A stretch of 64,000 nucleotides of DNA from assembly GCA_015178975.1 (NCBI GenBank), contig WHVD01000048.1:434001-498000 (forward strand). The letters are read 5' to 3'. Origin of the DNA: Hysterangium stoloniferum (lineage: Eukaryota > Basidiomycota > Agaricomycetes > Hysterangiales > Hysterangiaceae). Positions 35,020 through 46,117 of the stretch are shown piece by piece. The translations under genes and the position numbers were made by a program. The notes beneath the pieces were generated by a model, which saw only the letters and a list, made by a program, of their open reading frames with translations, did not search any database and was not told the origin of the DNA. Position 1 is the stretch's first letter, and each line of letters starts with the position of its first letter.

Positions 35020-35660
35020 TACCTTTAATGGGACTAATAAGTTTTGTGCAACGTATAACATCATTAGCCAGCCTAATCCTTCATACCGCGTTGTTGGGCT
35101 TGTTTGGATCCGAGGAGCCTGTGATTTAAGTCTTTGTTTAGGACTCGTGTCAATAACATGAATCCATAGTTTATGTAATGCTGCCCCTTGACACTGTGGT
35201 GAGCCCCGCTCATCGTCTAGTATGGACGTTAGAATATGCTTTAACATGATTATCACGTCTCCATCATTGTGATATCCAACATCCAAGACGTAGTCTTTAG
35301 TTATCTCACTCATATTTATACTTTGTTTCCAATCCTGGACTTTTCTCCCACACGAGACACGCATGGCGTCGACTCTTCATTGGTGTGAATCTGGGTTTGT
35401 CTTGTTGCGACTGCCCACCTTTTTGGAAGAAGGTTTCACTTGAACAAGAAAGAATTCCAATTTTTCTTTGCAGCAGTGGATGTTATGGGAATCGGAAAGC
35501 GGAATGAACAAGAAAATGGCACGCTGACTGATTGTGAAAATGATCCTCAGCGGGATTTCATAAGCGATCGGAATTTTAAAGTAGACTTCATCACAGCTTC
35601 CGTCAACTGCCAATTTGTCTTAAGCAGAGTCTTCAAAAAAGAAAGGGGAAAGTAACATAT
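35020..35660 (-). repeat. QCYW 3'-flank repeat, copy 3
   Basis: Inverted relative of 16960-17480 and 30430-31045, lying 3' of the minus-strand QCYW gene ending at 35941. This keeps the gene-flank order in opposite orientation. Contains GAGCCCCGCTCATCGTCTA, the complement of a segment at 17383-17401. Confidence 0.6.
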
Positions 35661-35940
35661 TTTTGCGTACTGTACTAGATGATCCATGAATTTGATCTAT
35701 CATAGGTTTCGTGCCAACACATTAAGTACACGGGTGAATTAAGAACTTGTTGACATGGCTTTCCATGGGTAAGACAGGCTGGTCCTGCCTTGTAATGGTC
35801 GAACATCGAGCACCAATGGGAGATTTGACAACTACACGTGAAAACGAGGAGGATACTGGTCCGAAATCATACCTAAGCGTATAGTTAAAAAGGGCGGCAA
35901 TGAGAAGATAAGACATACAGGAAGACCATGAACGTCGAGG

Positions 35941-36933
35941 TTACTTCCGCTGCATAGCCATCTCTAATTCCTCTATCCTGGCCTGCATTTTTCGTCTTTC
36001 TTCCCTACCCTCTTCCCTACCCTCTTCCCTACCCTTTTGTATACAAGCCTGCTCGCGTTCTTCGAGCTCAGCTTTGCGTCGCTCTCGTGCTAGGTGGATC
36101 TGTTACCAACTATAAGGTTCCAAAAGAATCCCCATATACAAGACACCCACCTCATCACGAACTCTATCGTGTTCCTTGCAAAATTCATCAATGATAACGG
36201 CAACATCCTTCTGCCTTCGTTCGTGCAGGGGAATACCCGCCAACCCGCCATTGCTATATACTTCAGCCAACCAAGCTTCCTCGAAGTCCCGAGACCAAGC
36301 CTTGTCCACCCTCAATTTATATGCGCCTTCCAACGCCCTCAAGACCATATATGAATACCAATAGCACTGCCTACTGAGGAGGCGATATTGGTTATCATTG
36401 GCCCTGACTACCCAAGCAGCGATAGCGAGGTCCAGAAGGGTGATATTGGCGTTTGTGACGACTTTTTCGAGCACCCTGTCGCCTGGCCATGCGTCAACCG
36501 TTTTAACCTCATCGGAAGCTTCACGGTCCTTGAATTTGTCCACTGATGATGAGACATGAGCGGTGTAACGCTGACTGGCGGTGGTAGGAGTATAAACTTC
36601 CGGAAACCGCTCGATGCGAAGATAGCGAGTGAGGCCGTCAGCATGCTGAATCTTCGCAATGAAGTATTCATGCTCCGCCGGCTTGGCCTTTTCCTTCATC
36701 CGCCGTAACTCCAGCACTCTTGAATTATCTATGATGTGGCCATACTCTGCTGACGCGGCATCCTTGCAGAGTTGGTAATGCCAGGAATCAACTGTATATT
36801 TGTCGGGGAACACTGTAGATGGTTTGGTTACGGGTTCGGCCATGCGAAGCAGTCGTAGAAGGGCTGGGACAAAAGAGTTGGTAAAGGATGTTAGTGAGAA
36901 TCGTGGGCTTCGCTGGACTTTTGACGGCCTCAT
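35941..36933 (-). CDS. QCYW-family protein, copy 7 (intact, two coding exons)
   Basis: Coding exons 36933-36151 and 36099-35941 with a 51-nt intron (GTGGGT to AACAG) give 313 residues. ATG 36933 is preferred over an upstream extension because a good 5'-UTR intron (37001-36943) ends ten bases before it. Motifs: EYFIAKIQHADGLTRYLRIE, VTNANITLLDLAIAAWVV, QCYWYSYMVLRALE (Asp after Ser replaced by Tyr). The C-terminal exon is a charged coiled coil with a tandem GREE repeat (12-bp unit, three times, near 36000-36040) and ends ELEMAMQRK. Function unknown. This is the template against which the defects of copies 2 and 5 can be read. Confidence 0.7.
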
Positions 36934-36942
36934 TATCGTCAA

Positions 36943-37001
36943 CTGTGAACTTGTTGTAGTTATGCGATCGATCGATACAACCACGATGAAAACTAACTTA
37001 C
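36943..37001 (-). other. 5'-UTR intron of QCYW copy 7 (GT donor)
   Basis: 59 nt, GTAAGTTAG to TTCACAG on the minus strand. Copies 2 and 5 have GCAAGT at the donor. It lies between the conserved leader CATTGCACAG and the start codon. Confidence 0.55.
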
Positions 37002-37496
37002 CTGTGCAATGACAATCCAACGTGCGTTTGGCGGAGTAACTTCAGTGGAACTTTTTTGCCAAAGGGGAGAGTGCCAAAGTGCCCAAAGTAGCTCAATCGG
37101 GATTGAAGTTCGTTGGGAAAGGTCCGCGGGGCGACACCAGGAAGGCATTTTCCTGGTGACCTTATGGAAGGTTGGGGTGAACACAGACACGAGGTCTGAC
37201 AGATTTAGAAACGAGGAGAAGGTCTCTCGTGACGCCCAACGTTCCGGTTAACTTAATGCCCAAAATTCCCCGAAGTAGTTTCAAATGATTTCTTTCTAGC
37301 CGAGAAGGCCTGCGTGATATTTGAACTCTAATCATATACAACCCATATACAACCCTATGCTAAGATGTCGGTCGCAATCCGCCGACCTGCTGTCGATCGC
37401 CAACCGACCGGTCACCATACGACCAATCGACAGCGGCCACCTGCAGCTCCAGTGAATACTCCATAGAGTAGTAGCAATTCGGGATTCGGGTAGCCT

Positions 37497-37890
37497 ATAG
37501 CTGGTTTTTGTGCTCCATGTGTCTGTTGTGTTCGATGTCAGTCATGCTGAAGACGCATAGAGCCCCTCAACCGTGATTGAGTTTTGACGGATAAGAGGAA
37601 TCAATAAAAAGCAGCACGAAATTTTGTCGTTAAAATGCGCCATATCGACAGCAGCATCCCGCATCATCCCATCGACCGTAGGGGGGAGGACTATGAACCG
37701 GGAGATGCATGGTGGCTGGAGTCGTTCACGGAATATCCGGCCCGTCAGACGAGATGTCCTGCGAGGGTCAGTTGTGCCCAGCAACAACGATGACCCATAC
37801 AGGGGACTGAATAGACAATCTCATTGGCTTTCAGACACGATTATGAGGGTCATGGGGCTCGCGGAATGCTGGAATATTATCCTGAAATGA
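37497..37890 (+). pseudogene. QCYW-family fragment, copy 8
   Basis: Short decayed piece of a copy-3-like gene: the SWFLVL-like start near 37500, AGCAGCACGAAATTTT and KMRHIDSSI-like sequence near 37610-37660, a truncated middle, then QSHWLSDTIMRVMGL near 37815-37860. No continuous frame and no coiled-coil exon. Confidence 0.7.
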
Positions 37891-37899
37891 CAAATAGGT

Positions 37900-39330
37900 T
37901 CCAACGGGTGAACGTCATGCGCTGTCCTACATCCTGGATTCGCTGTGCTTTTTGGTGTCGTCAAGCGTTTGTCAATTCAATACAAATGGTTTGGTAGTAT
38001 ATGGCATTCTGTTGTCTTAGAACAAACGTGCTTATCTGACGTTTGTAGATCAGGCCTCCTAGAGCTTATCTTGGATGCCTTCGAGCAGGGTGCACAGCAC
38101 AAAGAGTCTGAGTGCAAACATTCTCGAGGTCCCCCCAGCCTATGACATTGCTCGGGTTGTATCCGCAATGGTCACTTTCAAACAACATCCATAATAGTGA
38201 ACACACTCCGCGATTTGCTTGCCTGCCATCTTCATTTGTAATCGTCTCCTCATTGTTTCACATTCAACCATCGGAACATCTCGTGAAATTTTGTTGGTAA
38301 CGTCCGCCCATTCCCCGAGTCGCCATGTCATCATCTGTACCAGTTTTGTTTAACCCTCCACCCGCAGTAGCTCAGAATCATGTGCGCAAGATCAGTTGGA
38401 TGTGTCGAGCGCTGAGAAATCGAGACAAAGGTGTCATTCTACCTTTAACGTGCCACCATTGATCCCTCTCCTCCCTCACTTTTTCGCGGCCGCGCCCTAA
38501 ATGTCAGTCGTCGTTGACCGTTGGCTCGATGCGCATCCTTCTTCACATTTTTCGTGTCCGTGGCCTCAGCCCCCTACCTCCCGCACCGTGGCATAAGTTA
38601 CAGTATAATGAGGGGAGCAATGGCAAGGGTATCGGAGAAAATAATATTTGCGGCGGCGCCTTTATGGACTGTTCAATTGTCGCCAAATCAAGCCAATAGT
38701 TCCGATTCCCGAAATCAGTGACAGGGACGATGGTTGGAGTCTACTGGGAACCATAGAACGGTTGGTTTAATTTTTATATATTACAAAAAATGATCTATTC
38801 TATCATTGGTTTTCAGGAGTCGCCCCTGCTTCGCGCAGTGAGGCCTAAGTAAAAGCCGTGAAAGTAGAGGTGGGTGAAGCAGGTACACCTCTATTTTCCT
38901 TCACCTTGTTCCAATGTTGGAAAAGATTGACTATTCACACCGTTTCAATATTGTAGGCAACACAACTACTGCGAGAGCAACATGTGCACCTCCCAGCCAC
39001 AAACAATAGACGCAATACATGGATGTTCACGCTGTGATGCGCCCATATTTCGATAGTCGACTTTTTCAACCCAACTCACGTTCAACAATTATTTCATTTT
39101 TTTGTGGAGTTTTTCACGGGAAGAAAGTGAGCCCTTCCTCCGTCCCAGTTATGGTTCTTGATGCCAAAATTGTTTAGTTTTGTCGCTTTGTATCCGTGTT
39201 CGGGACACTCAGGCCCCAGATGGGATCCCTGAGAGAACCGCTAGATTTAGTTTATATGTCAAGTCGTTACGCCAGCTAGGTGCCAAGTGATTTTATTTTA
39301 AAGACGTGGATTTGTTTTTGAAATATCTAT
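37900..39330. other. No gene recognised
   Basis: Short overlapping frames near 38000-38330 and 38520-38720 have no family motif and mostly lack ATG starts. Confidence 0.4.
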
Positions 39331-39339
39331 CTCAACCTG

Positions 39340-39660
39340 ATATAATCAAAGTTTTGACAAAACACTCCAAAGACATTTGAATGTGTTCTCTTAATGAAGT
39401 AGGCTCACGGTGCAGCCAGCGAGGGTTCACTGACCAGAGATATATTTTTAAGGTTGCCATTAAGGGTTGGAAGCTATGGTATCAAATTTCAGAGTAATCA
39501 AGCAGATGTGCTCTAGACTTCCCATGTCACTTGGCATAGAGTTTGAATAACGATAAGGGATTTAATGAGTGGCAAAGATGTTGTTATATTTAGACAGTTA
39601 ATAGAAGGAAGTAAATAAAACAAAACCAATCGGGCGGGCGGCACATTTCATAGGACTAAT
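39340..39660 (+). repeat. Dispersed repeat R-b, copy 2
   Basis: Same orientation as 17640-17960. It joins a QCYW 3'-flank repeat at its right border, whereas at 17.6 kb it follows such a flank. Confidence 0.55.
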
Positions 39661-40110
39661 AAGTTTTGTACAATGTATAATATCGTTAGAAAGCAAAATC
39701 TTTCAAACCGCATTATTCGGATCTAAGGAACTTATGATTTAAGGCTCATGGTTTTGAAAGTTGGTGTTAATGCCATGGATCCATCATTTGACACTGCTTC
39801 TTGAGGGCTCGTCGTTTAAACGCCATTTTCAATGACGTTAGAACCTTCTCCATCACGATCATGCACCTCTGTCCTGATCACTGTGATTCAGCCACGTTTA
39901 GAACATTTATACCTTATTTCGATACCTGCGCTTTCATCTGCCACATGAAATACGATGGAAAATTGCGCGTTTGTTGCTACCATCGACCTTCCTGTAAAAA
40001 GGTTTCATTTGAACAAGAAAGCGTACCAATATTACTTTGAAGAAGTAGATGGTGCTGGGGATAGGAAAACGGAGTGAAGAAGTCGTAAAAAAGACTTAAC
40101 ATCCTGAACT
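39650..40110 (-). repeat. QCYW 3'-flank repeat, copy 4 (no adjacent gene)
   Basis: Inverted copy of the flank block (CCACATGAAATACGATGGA, AAAGGTTTCATTTGAACAAG shared with 35430) without a QCYW gene next to it. The gene may have been lost, or the flank moved on its own. Confidence 0.55.
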
Positions 40111-40188
40111 AATCAGGAAGATAATTATTTAGATCGTCACGAGCTCCCTATCTTGAACTGGATCTTGTTTCACTATTCCCGTGAAAAT

Positions 40189-40552
40189 TAAACAAAGAAC
40201 AAAGGGATATGTGTTACGAGCTTATGTAACGCTCGTATTCCAATAGGCGAATCAGAAAAGCCAAATGCACCCAAATTTATAAGCAAATTAAGTGGACATA
40301 TGTGTAGCCCCGGGCTAATATGCCCCCTTGTTGCGTTGGGCCTCTTCCACCGCTAATTCTGCGAGAATGGGACGCTTCAAGTAAGAAAACCAATACAACA
40401 GAGATAACACCGGGGCTACACCATATGTCCACTCAGGCTAATTTGCTTATAAATTTGGACGTACTAGGTGGGTGCAGTTGGCTTTTCTGATTCGCCTGTT
40501 GGAATACGAGCGTTACATAAGCTTGTAACACATATCCCTTTGTTCTTTGTTT
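40189..40552. mobile_element. Fold-back element with arms of about 110-140 bp
   Basis: The left arm from 40189 (AACAAAGAACAAAGGGATAT) is repeated inverted, ending at 40552. The arms share AACGCTCGTATTCCAATAGG and AATTTATAAGCAAATTA with small differences. The central 110 bp is unique and non-coding. No clear target duplication. Confidence 0.7.
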
Positions 40553-41161
40553 CTTTATTCCCTTTGTTCCATCCCTTTTGTTCCCCCATTTAGTATTCTA
40601 TTGTTTAGCAGACATATATAAGTAGCCTAGTGTTCATGTATCTACTCATTCATTTGCCTAATCTTACTACAAGATATACACACAAACAAAATTTATATAC
40701 TGCTCTTATAGTTCATTTGGAGCTTCTATATTTTATTTTAACATCGCCTAAGCAGAGTTTCACAAAGCAGAATTACGCTCAGAGGACGGAAACTCATTTA
40801 AGTACATCGGGTAAATGGAGGGGCGAAGACACTCAGCGGTTGTTACGTAATCATCCCCATCCTGTTCGCTAATTCCTCGAGCAATAAATACACCGTAGTC
40901 CTATTAAAGTGTGACCCGGACCAGTGAGACTATTTGATAATAGGCTTCCTGATACACGTGAAGATGGGGAGAATGCTGAGATCAGACAGTCATCATGTTG
41001 GTTGAAACAGGCTCTAGCGCAAGAACACATCATTACATAGCCAAGCGCCCTGAGTCTACGTCAAGCTTACATGGCCATACCACCGTACCTTAGAACACGT
41101 ATATCATCGTCACAACCTAATGCTAGCCGTAGCATATTTAGCTACCATACTTACAGTCCAA

Positions 41162-41304
41162 TACCTCAGTTGAACCACTATTTCGTGTCGACTGAGGTAT
41201 GTTACCATTTCCTATCTTCAGTTAAACTAGTTTACTAAATGTATCTTAGACTATTTCTTACAGGTAACAAAGAGAGTCGAACCACTATTTCGTGTCGACT
41301 GAGA
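41162..41304. repeat. Two CTCAGTYGA hairpins in tandem
   Basis: TACCTCAGTTGAA...TCGACTGAGGTA (41162-41199) and a partial second copy (41274-41304) sharing CCACTATTTCGTGTCGACTG. Unlike 14328 and 44331, no TATA-like box follows. Confidence 0.5.
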
Positions 41305-41436
41305 CTATTTCTTACAATGTTTGAAACAATATCTGAATGTATCAGGCGGTGATGTGACAGTGAGAAAAGAAGATAAGACATACAGAAGGTACAAAGATCA
41401 ACCTTGCTTCCCCTGTGTTGAGATTATTTGGCGCAG

Positions 41437-41473
41437 TTCTAAATAATACTCTCAGTGAGTGATAAACCTTCAC
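41437..41473. repeat. CTCTCAGTGAG/TTCACTGAGAG hairpin
   Basis: GCGCAGTTCTAAATAA followed by an 11-bp imperfect stem. The left part is identical to the sequence at 11608-11640, directly at the truncation point of exon-array copy 2. Confidence 0.5.
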
Positions 41474-41599
41474 TGAGAGGCTACGCGATTGGTCTCTATA
41501 TTATATAGTATCCATAAGCGTAATGCAACTATACAGTTACACTGCATTCCAGCTTACCGAAGGTAGCTCACATAACGCTATTATTTCAACACTCTGATC

Positions 41600-42360
41600 A
41601 GTCCTTTCTAATTCCTCTATCTTGGCCTGCATCTTTTGTCTTTCCTCCCTGTCCTTCTCCATACCCCTTGCATCGGCAGCCTCCTCAAGTTCTCTGACTG
41701 CAGCGTCGCGTCGCTCCGGTCCTCGGCGGATCCGTCAACAGCGATAAGCTCCTAAAAGAATACCCGTATCAATATTACGCACCTCATCCTGAACTCTCTC
41801 GCGTTCTTTGCGAAATCTAACAGCGACAACGGCAACATGCTTCTTCTTTTCTTTGTACAGGGGAACGCCAAGCCACGTCCTGCCCTTGTTGTATTTTTTG
41901 GTCCTGTTCACGTCAAATCCGTATGTGTTTTCAAATACCCTCATGACGATATCCGAGTACCAATAACACTGCTTCTTGAGGAGCTGATATTGGTCACCAT
42001 TGTTGCAGACCACCCAAACGACTACCGCGAGGAGTGTGATAGTGGCGTGTCTAAGTTGGGCTATTTCAAGCACCCTGTCGTGGTTTGGCCATCCCCCCAC
42101 CGTCGATACCTCGTCGGTAGCTGGCCGCAGATTACCGACGGCGAGGCATACACGGTGTAGCGTTGACTGGCGGTGACATGCATGTATTCTTCGCCAAACC
42201 ACTCGATGCGAAGATAAGGACTGCCGCTGTCAGCATGGAGAATCAAATACCCATGCGCCAACGACACATCCTATTGCTTCGTACGCTATAATTCTAATGC
42301 TGTCAAAGTAATAGTATGGCCGTGCTCATCATGGAAAGTATGGTAGAGTTGAACACGATG
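41600..42360 (-). pseudogene. QCYW-family gene, copy 9 (broken)
   Basis: From about 42360 a decayed N-terminus (TITLTALEL, then a stop) leads to ILHADSGSPYLRIEWFGEEY near 42190-42250. A frame change near 42100 follows, and then a long open part: EVSTVGGWPNHDRVLE, CNNGDQYQLLKKQCYWYSD and IVMRVFENTYGFDVNR. The 3' intron starts GTGCGT near 41783 but the usual CAG acceptor is CGG. The coiled-coil tail (AVRELEEAADARGMEKDREE) is readable at about 41610-41710. Closest to copy 5. Confidence 0.7.
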
Positions 42361-43749
42361 TGCCGATTTCCTCGGATACTATGGCCCGAGTCGAAAGCTG
42401 ACACCGCAGCGAGGCAGTCGCTGTGACGCTAAACGATCTCATGCGAGATTATCCTAAAGTCTATATGATTAAAGGAAGTGTGAATGAACCTTGTTTAAGA
42501 AAGAAAGGACGAAAGACTGTGAGTCATGTAGCACACTGCCAATACTATGGCTGGGATTTTATTTGACTCTTCGTCAGCTGAGGCTCAGCTCACTGCGTGA
42601 TCAACACTGAATATAGCCTCCTGGCGAGTGTAACTGATGCCCATGGCTCAGGATAGCATCCATATCATGGTGATGACACTTGAATAATAGAAAGTCGGCT
42701 CCCCCAAAGCCCTGACAGTCGGGAACTCTTGCATTACATTAATTAAACGGTGAAAATACATCCAACTAATATTGGCTGCTTTTGGTGGTAGGCGACCTCA
42801 TCAAGTGCAAGAAATTAGTAAGGTAACTTGAGAGTGTCATAAACTTATATAATTTAAGAGTGAGTGAATGTACCTTGTTTAAGAGGGAAAGGGTGAGTCG
42901 TGTGCAAGCAGAATGCCAATGCTATGGATGGGATTTTATTTGGATCCCTCAGAATTCATCGTACTACTGTGGCACTTAACACAAGCATAACAGCACTGTC
43001 ATTGTCTAGCACTGCCAAATGTGCCAAAGGTACCAGGTCTACAGAATGTGATTTAACCATAGATCTGGCACCCATACCTACAATGACTGGCGTCGGAATT
43101 AATAGGAGAATTATTTCCGCATTGTGTCCCATTGGCAGCTGGGCCGATTCTGTGCGTAGTCGCACAACTTCAATCGCATAAATTCTCTCACATTGATGCC
43201 GAAATTGGATCATATTTTCCGATTCACTACGCCTCTACACAAAGAGGGTGAAAAAAAAAAGTTCTGCAGCTAACACCGCAAGCGCGACATGTTCTGTTAC
43301 CCTTGATTTACCTGGTATTTTTGCCGTGTATTCATTAACGGGTTCAAGAATATAAGGAGCTGGTCGATTATGTGCCTCGGGTGTTGAGATTTATTTATAT
43401 ATGTTGCAAGCCGTTGGGTATACTCACGGTCTTACTTCGTTATACTAGACGCACGTAGTTTATTTCAGATTTCAGCTATGTTTTGATAAAATTAAACAGG
43501 AAATATACAATCTCTCCAGATAAAGTCGGAGGGTGACAGCGCCACCTTAGCAGCCAGTGAGCATCGCATTTATATTATACATGGCAATGTCACTTCTCGG
43601 ATATTTAAACTAGTCTTCTCAATCTTGGTAGCGTGAGATGCTCGTGTAAAAACTTGCTAAAGGCCCATCGTCTCGATACAATTCGACTCTTGACTTGCTT
43701 GTATGTTGTCAGCTTTGTGATCAGCAAAGCTATCTTGGCATTGTTAAAA

Positions 43750-44160
43750 GACCTTCATCCCGACCCTTTCCAAACCGACTCCACAGTAATACTCGGGGCT
43801 AATTTCAGTACTTGAAGATGTCCCAACATAACTGTGAGACCATGGGCCAAGGTTGGATGTTGTGTTGGTGGATATCCCTGACATCTTAACGACAATTGGT
43901 GGGTTATGGTAACTGCACATTTCAGTGTAAGTAATAAAAGAGCTACCATGACCCACTGACTGTTGTTAAGCTTCCAGGACTATCCACCAACACGACATCG
44001 AACCTCAGCCCATATCACAGTCATGCCGAGGACTGGGGAATGATCTCAAGGTATCTTCAAGTATAGTATTGAAAGTAGCCCTGGGTGTTACTGTGGAGTC
44101 GGTTTGGAAAGGGTTGGGATGAAAATCCTTTACAGCTAAGACAGCTTTGCTAATCACAAA
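43750..44160 (+). pseudogene. Scrambled fragments of the exon-array C-terminal exon
   Basis: CTACCATGACCCACTGACTG (43945), ACCAACACGACATCGAACCT (43986) and GGAGTCGGTTTGGAAAGGGT (44095) match the start and middle of the C-terminal exon at 12089-12300. A second reversed piece lies at 43760-43930. No open frame survives. Confidence 0.5.
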
Positions 44161-44330
44161 GCTGACAATATACGAGCGGGTCAAGAGTCGATTGCATCGA
44201 GACGACCGTATCTCGCACTGCGAAGATTAAGAAGACAAGTTTAAGTTTGAGGGCTATAACAAACTATAACGAACGTAATAAATGAAGATAATTAGCACCA
44301 ATATAACGAAAAAGAATTTAAATGGTAACG

Positions 44331-44397
44331 TACCTCAGTCGAGACGGAAGGGATAATCCGACTGAGGTATTGGCGTTCCTAACTGTACGTATTTATA
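44331..44397 (+). promoter_or_regulatory. Hairpin TACCTCAGTCGA...GACTGAGGTA followed by TATA-like box
   Basis: Stem 44331-44342 with 44357-44369, then TATTTATA at 44390-44397, 21 bp downstream. Same layout as 14328-14393. Confidence 0.45.
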
Positions 44398-44518
44398 AGG
44401 GACCAAGATAATGGGGGAACCAATACAAGGGGAAATTAAATGGTTGTGAGACACGGTAAAAGTAGCAGTGGTATAATATGATCGAGTTGGATCAGCTCCG
44501 AAAAAATTTAAGACTCAA

Positions 44519-45233
44519 TATGTTATATAAACTCCGCCAATCACTCATTGGATCCCTACCCGGGTTAAAGTCGGTTAAGGATTTAACATGTGATTGCAGG
44601 GTGTAGAATTCAACGAACTTTTGGATCCTCAAAAGATCCCTTACCAATTTTACCTCTTATAATGCTTCAATGGATGTTGGAGTTTATATAAAATAAGCTC
44701 TACTAAGAATCCTAAATTTTTTTGGAGAAGGGGGTTATCTCGGTGAAAGGAACAAACGGAAAAAAAAACCTCGTGGTAAGAGACTCCGAATATCGGCCTT
44801 GTGTATATCGTAAAAACGATTTGCCACGGGCGTCAACTATCTGTGGGAGGAACTTACTGCGATCAGAAGTTATTTTGAATTTTGGTTACAACCGTGCGTC
44901 GCGACATCACATCATTTCATCCACCAACATCATAACAGACAATATCATGCACAACGACATTCCTTGTATCGCCAGGACAACCCCCCTCTGTAAATTGTTT
45001 TAAAATCCTTAGTAGAGCCTTATTTTATATAAACTCCAACAATCATCCATTGAATCCTTATATGAGTTAAAATTGGTTAGGGATCTTTTGAGATCCTAAA
45101 GTTCATTGGATTCTAAACCATGTAATCACATGTTAGATCCTTACCCAATTTTAATTCGTTTATGGATCTTTTAATTCTTAATCGACTTTAGATCGGCTGA
45201 GGATCCGAATGATTGGCGGAATTTATATGAAAT
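44519..45233. mobile_element. Fold-back element with arms of about 200 bp
   Basis: TATATAAACTCCGCCAATCA at about 44521 reads back as TGATTGGCGGAATTTATAT ending near 45230. Further matching steps are AACATGTGATTGCA versus ATGTAATCACATGTT, and GTTGGAGTTTATATAAAATA versus the inverse near 45030. The arms are imperfect and contain a second inner copy of the TATATAAACTCC terminus. The centre has an open stretch without ATG or motif. Its right arm is the starting point of both duplicated blocks (45176 and 57645). Confidence 0.65.
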
Positions 45234-45266
45234 GCCCTCTACTGAGGATCCTGAAAACTTTTGGAA

Positions 45267-45629
45267 ACAAGGCTTTTCCCGGTGTATGCATATCCTATAC
45301 GGCTTCTTGTGTGTTGCATCCACCAAGATCCACGGTTCCGAAATATTCCTGGAGATGTATTAAAGGTTTTAGTGGACGACATAAACGTGCATATAGCGTC
45401 ATTAAGATGTCATATTGATTTGGAGACATCACATTCACTGTCTCGGAGTATTCGCTCTTTGCAAACCTTCCTCGACGACAGCACACTTCTCACAGATCAT
45501 TTCAACGAGCTGAATGTGGTTTCTTCACTCATTGGGCCCATCGTAAGGTACGTTCACAATATTTTACCTTACTTACATCCGCCCATAAACCTGTTCTACC
45601 AATTTGATTCTGACACACCCGAGTCCTAA
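45267..45629 (+). pseudogene. Exon-array-family C-terminal tail, plus-strand fragment 1
   Basis: An open frame ending at 45629 encodes CCIHQDPRFRNIPGDVLKVL, LQTFLDDSTLLTDHFNELN and SSLIGPIVRYVHNILPYLH. It aligns with the tail of the exon-array C-terminal domain (MHCVSQDTWFLDISGEVL, LENFLDNMSLFIVHN, SCMVSILRHVPIFF). It has no ATG and starts at the edge of the fold-back element, so it is probably a 5'-truncated paralogue. It lies tail to tail with exon-array copy 3. Confidence 0.6.
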
Positions 45630-45825
45630 TTGGGCTCTACTGTTGTGTGGTGGGCGAATAATCGCGTTGACTCTTAAGCTGATAGCTAGATCTTCCGAGA
45701 GCCCGAATCTTGGTGTGCCACATCTGATCATCTCGGCGTCAATAGGAGTTTAAAATAAGTTTACCGGTTCTCAGCATTTGGACTACTACAAAAAGACCAG
45801 GCCCCCAATTCACCAATGTGATACG

Positions 45826-46117
45826 TAATAGCAACTTTAAGTCTCAGCGATATGCGATTCGCTATATATACGTTACCTAATAGCAACTTTAAGCTACAAA
45901 TACATATGAGTTTGTTTGTTTTTGTAAATGATAACACCTAAGTACTTACTCTCAGCGATATGCGATTCGCTGAGAGTTCCACCTTACTATACTACACGTA
46001 TATAACAATACATTTTAAGAGGAGATTCAAACCGAAGTTAATTATGTCATTTTGAGACATACACTGTCTCATTTTTCCGTTTGCGCATTCTTCAAGGCTC
46101 GATTACCTAACAATACG
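45826..46117. mobile_element. 292-bp insertion with 5-bp target duplication (solo-LTR-like)
   Basis: Block 2 has GTGATACGCCATCC where block 1 has ATACG (45821-45825), the insert, and ATACG again (46113-46117). A 5-bp duplication is typical of LTR retrotransposons. On the minus strand the insert begins TGTTAGGTAATC. It contains two hairpins with CTCAGCGATATGCGATTCGC. Confidence 0.7.

Larger units (their letters stand above)
42370..44510. other. Intergenic with small repeat pieces
   Basis: No QCYW or exon-array gene. A fragment at 43750-44150 (CCAACACGACATCGAACCTCA; GTCGGTTTGGAAAGGGTTGGG) resembles the C-terminal exon of the exon-array family in scrambled, decayed form. 43408-43480 shares a piece with R-c. 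Confidence 0.45.
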
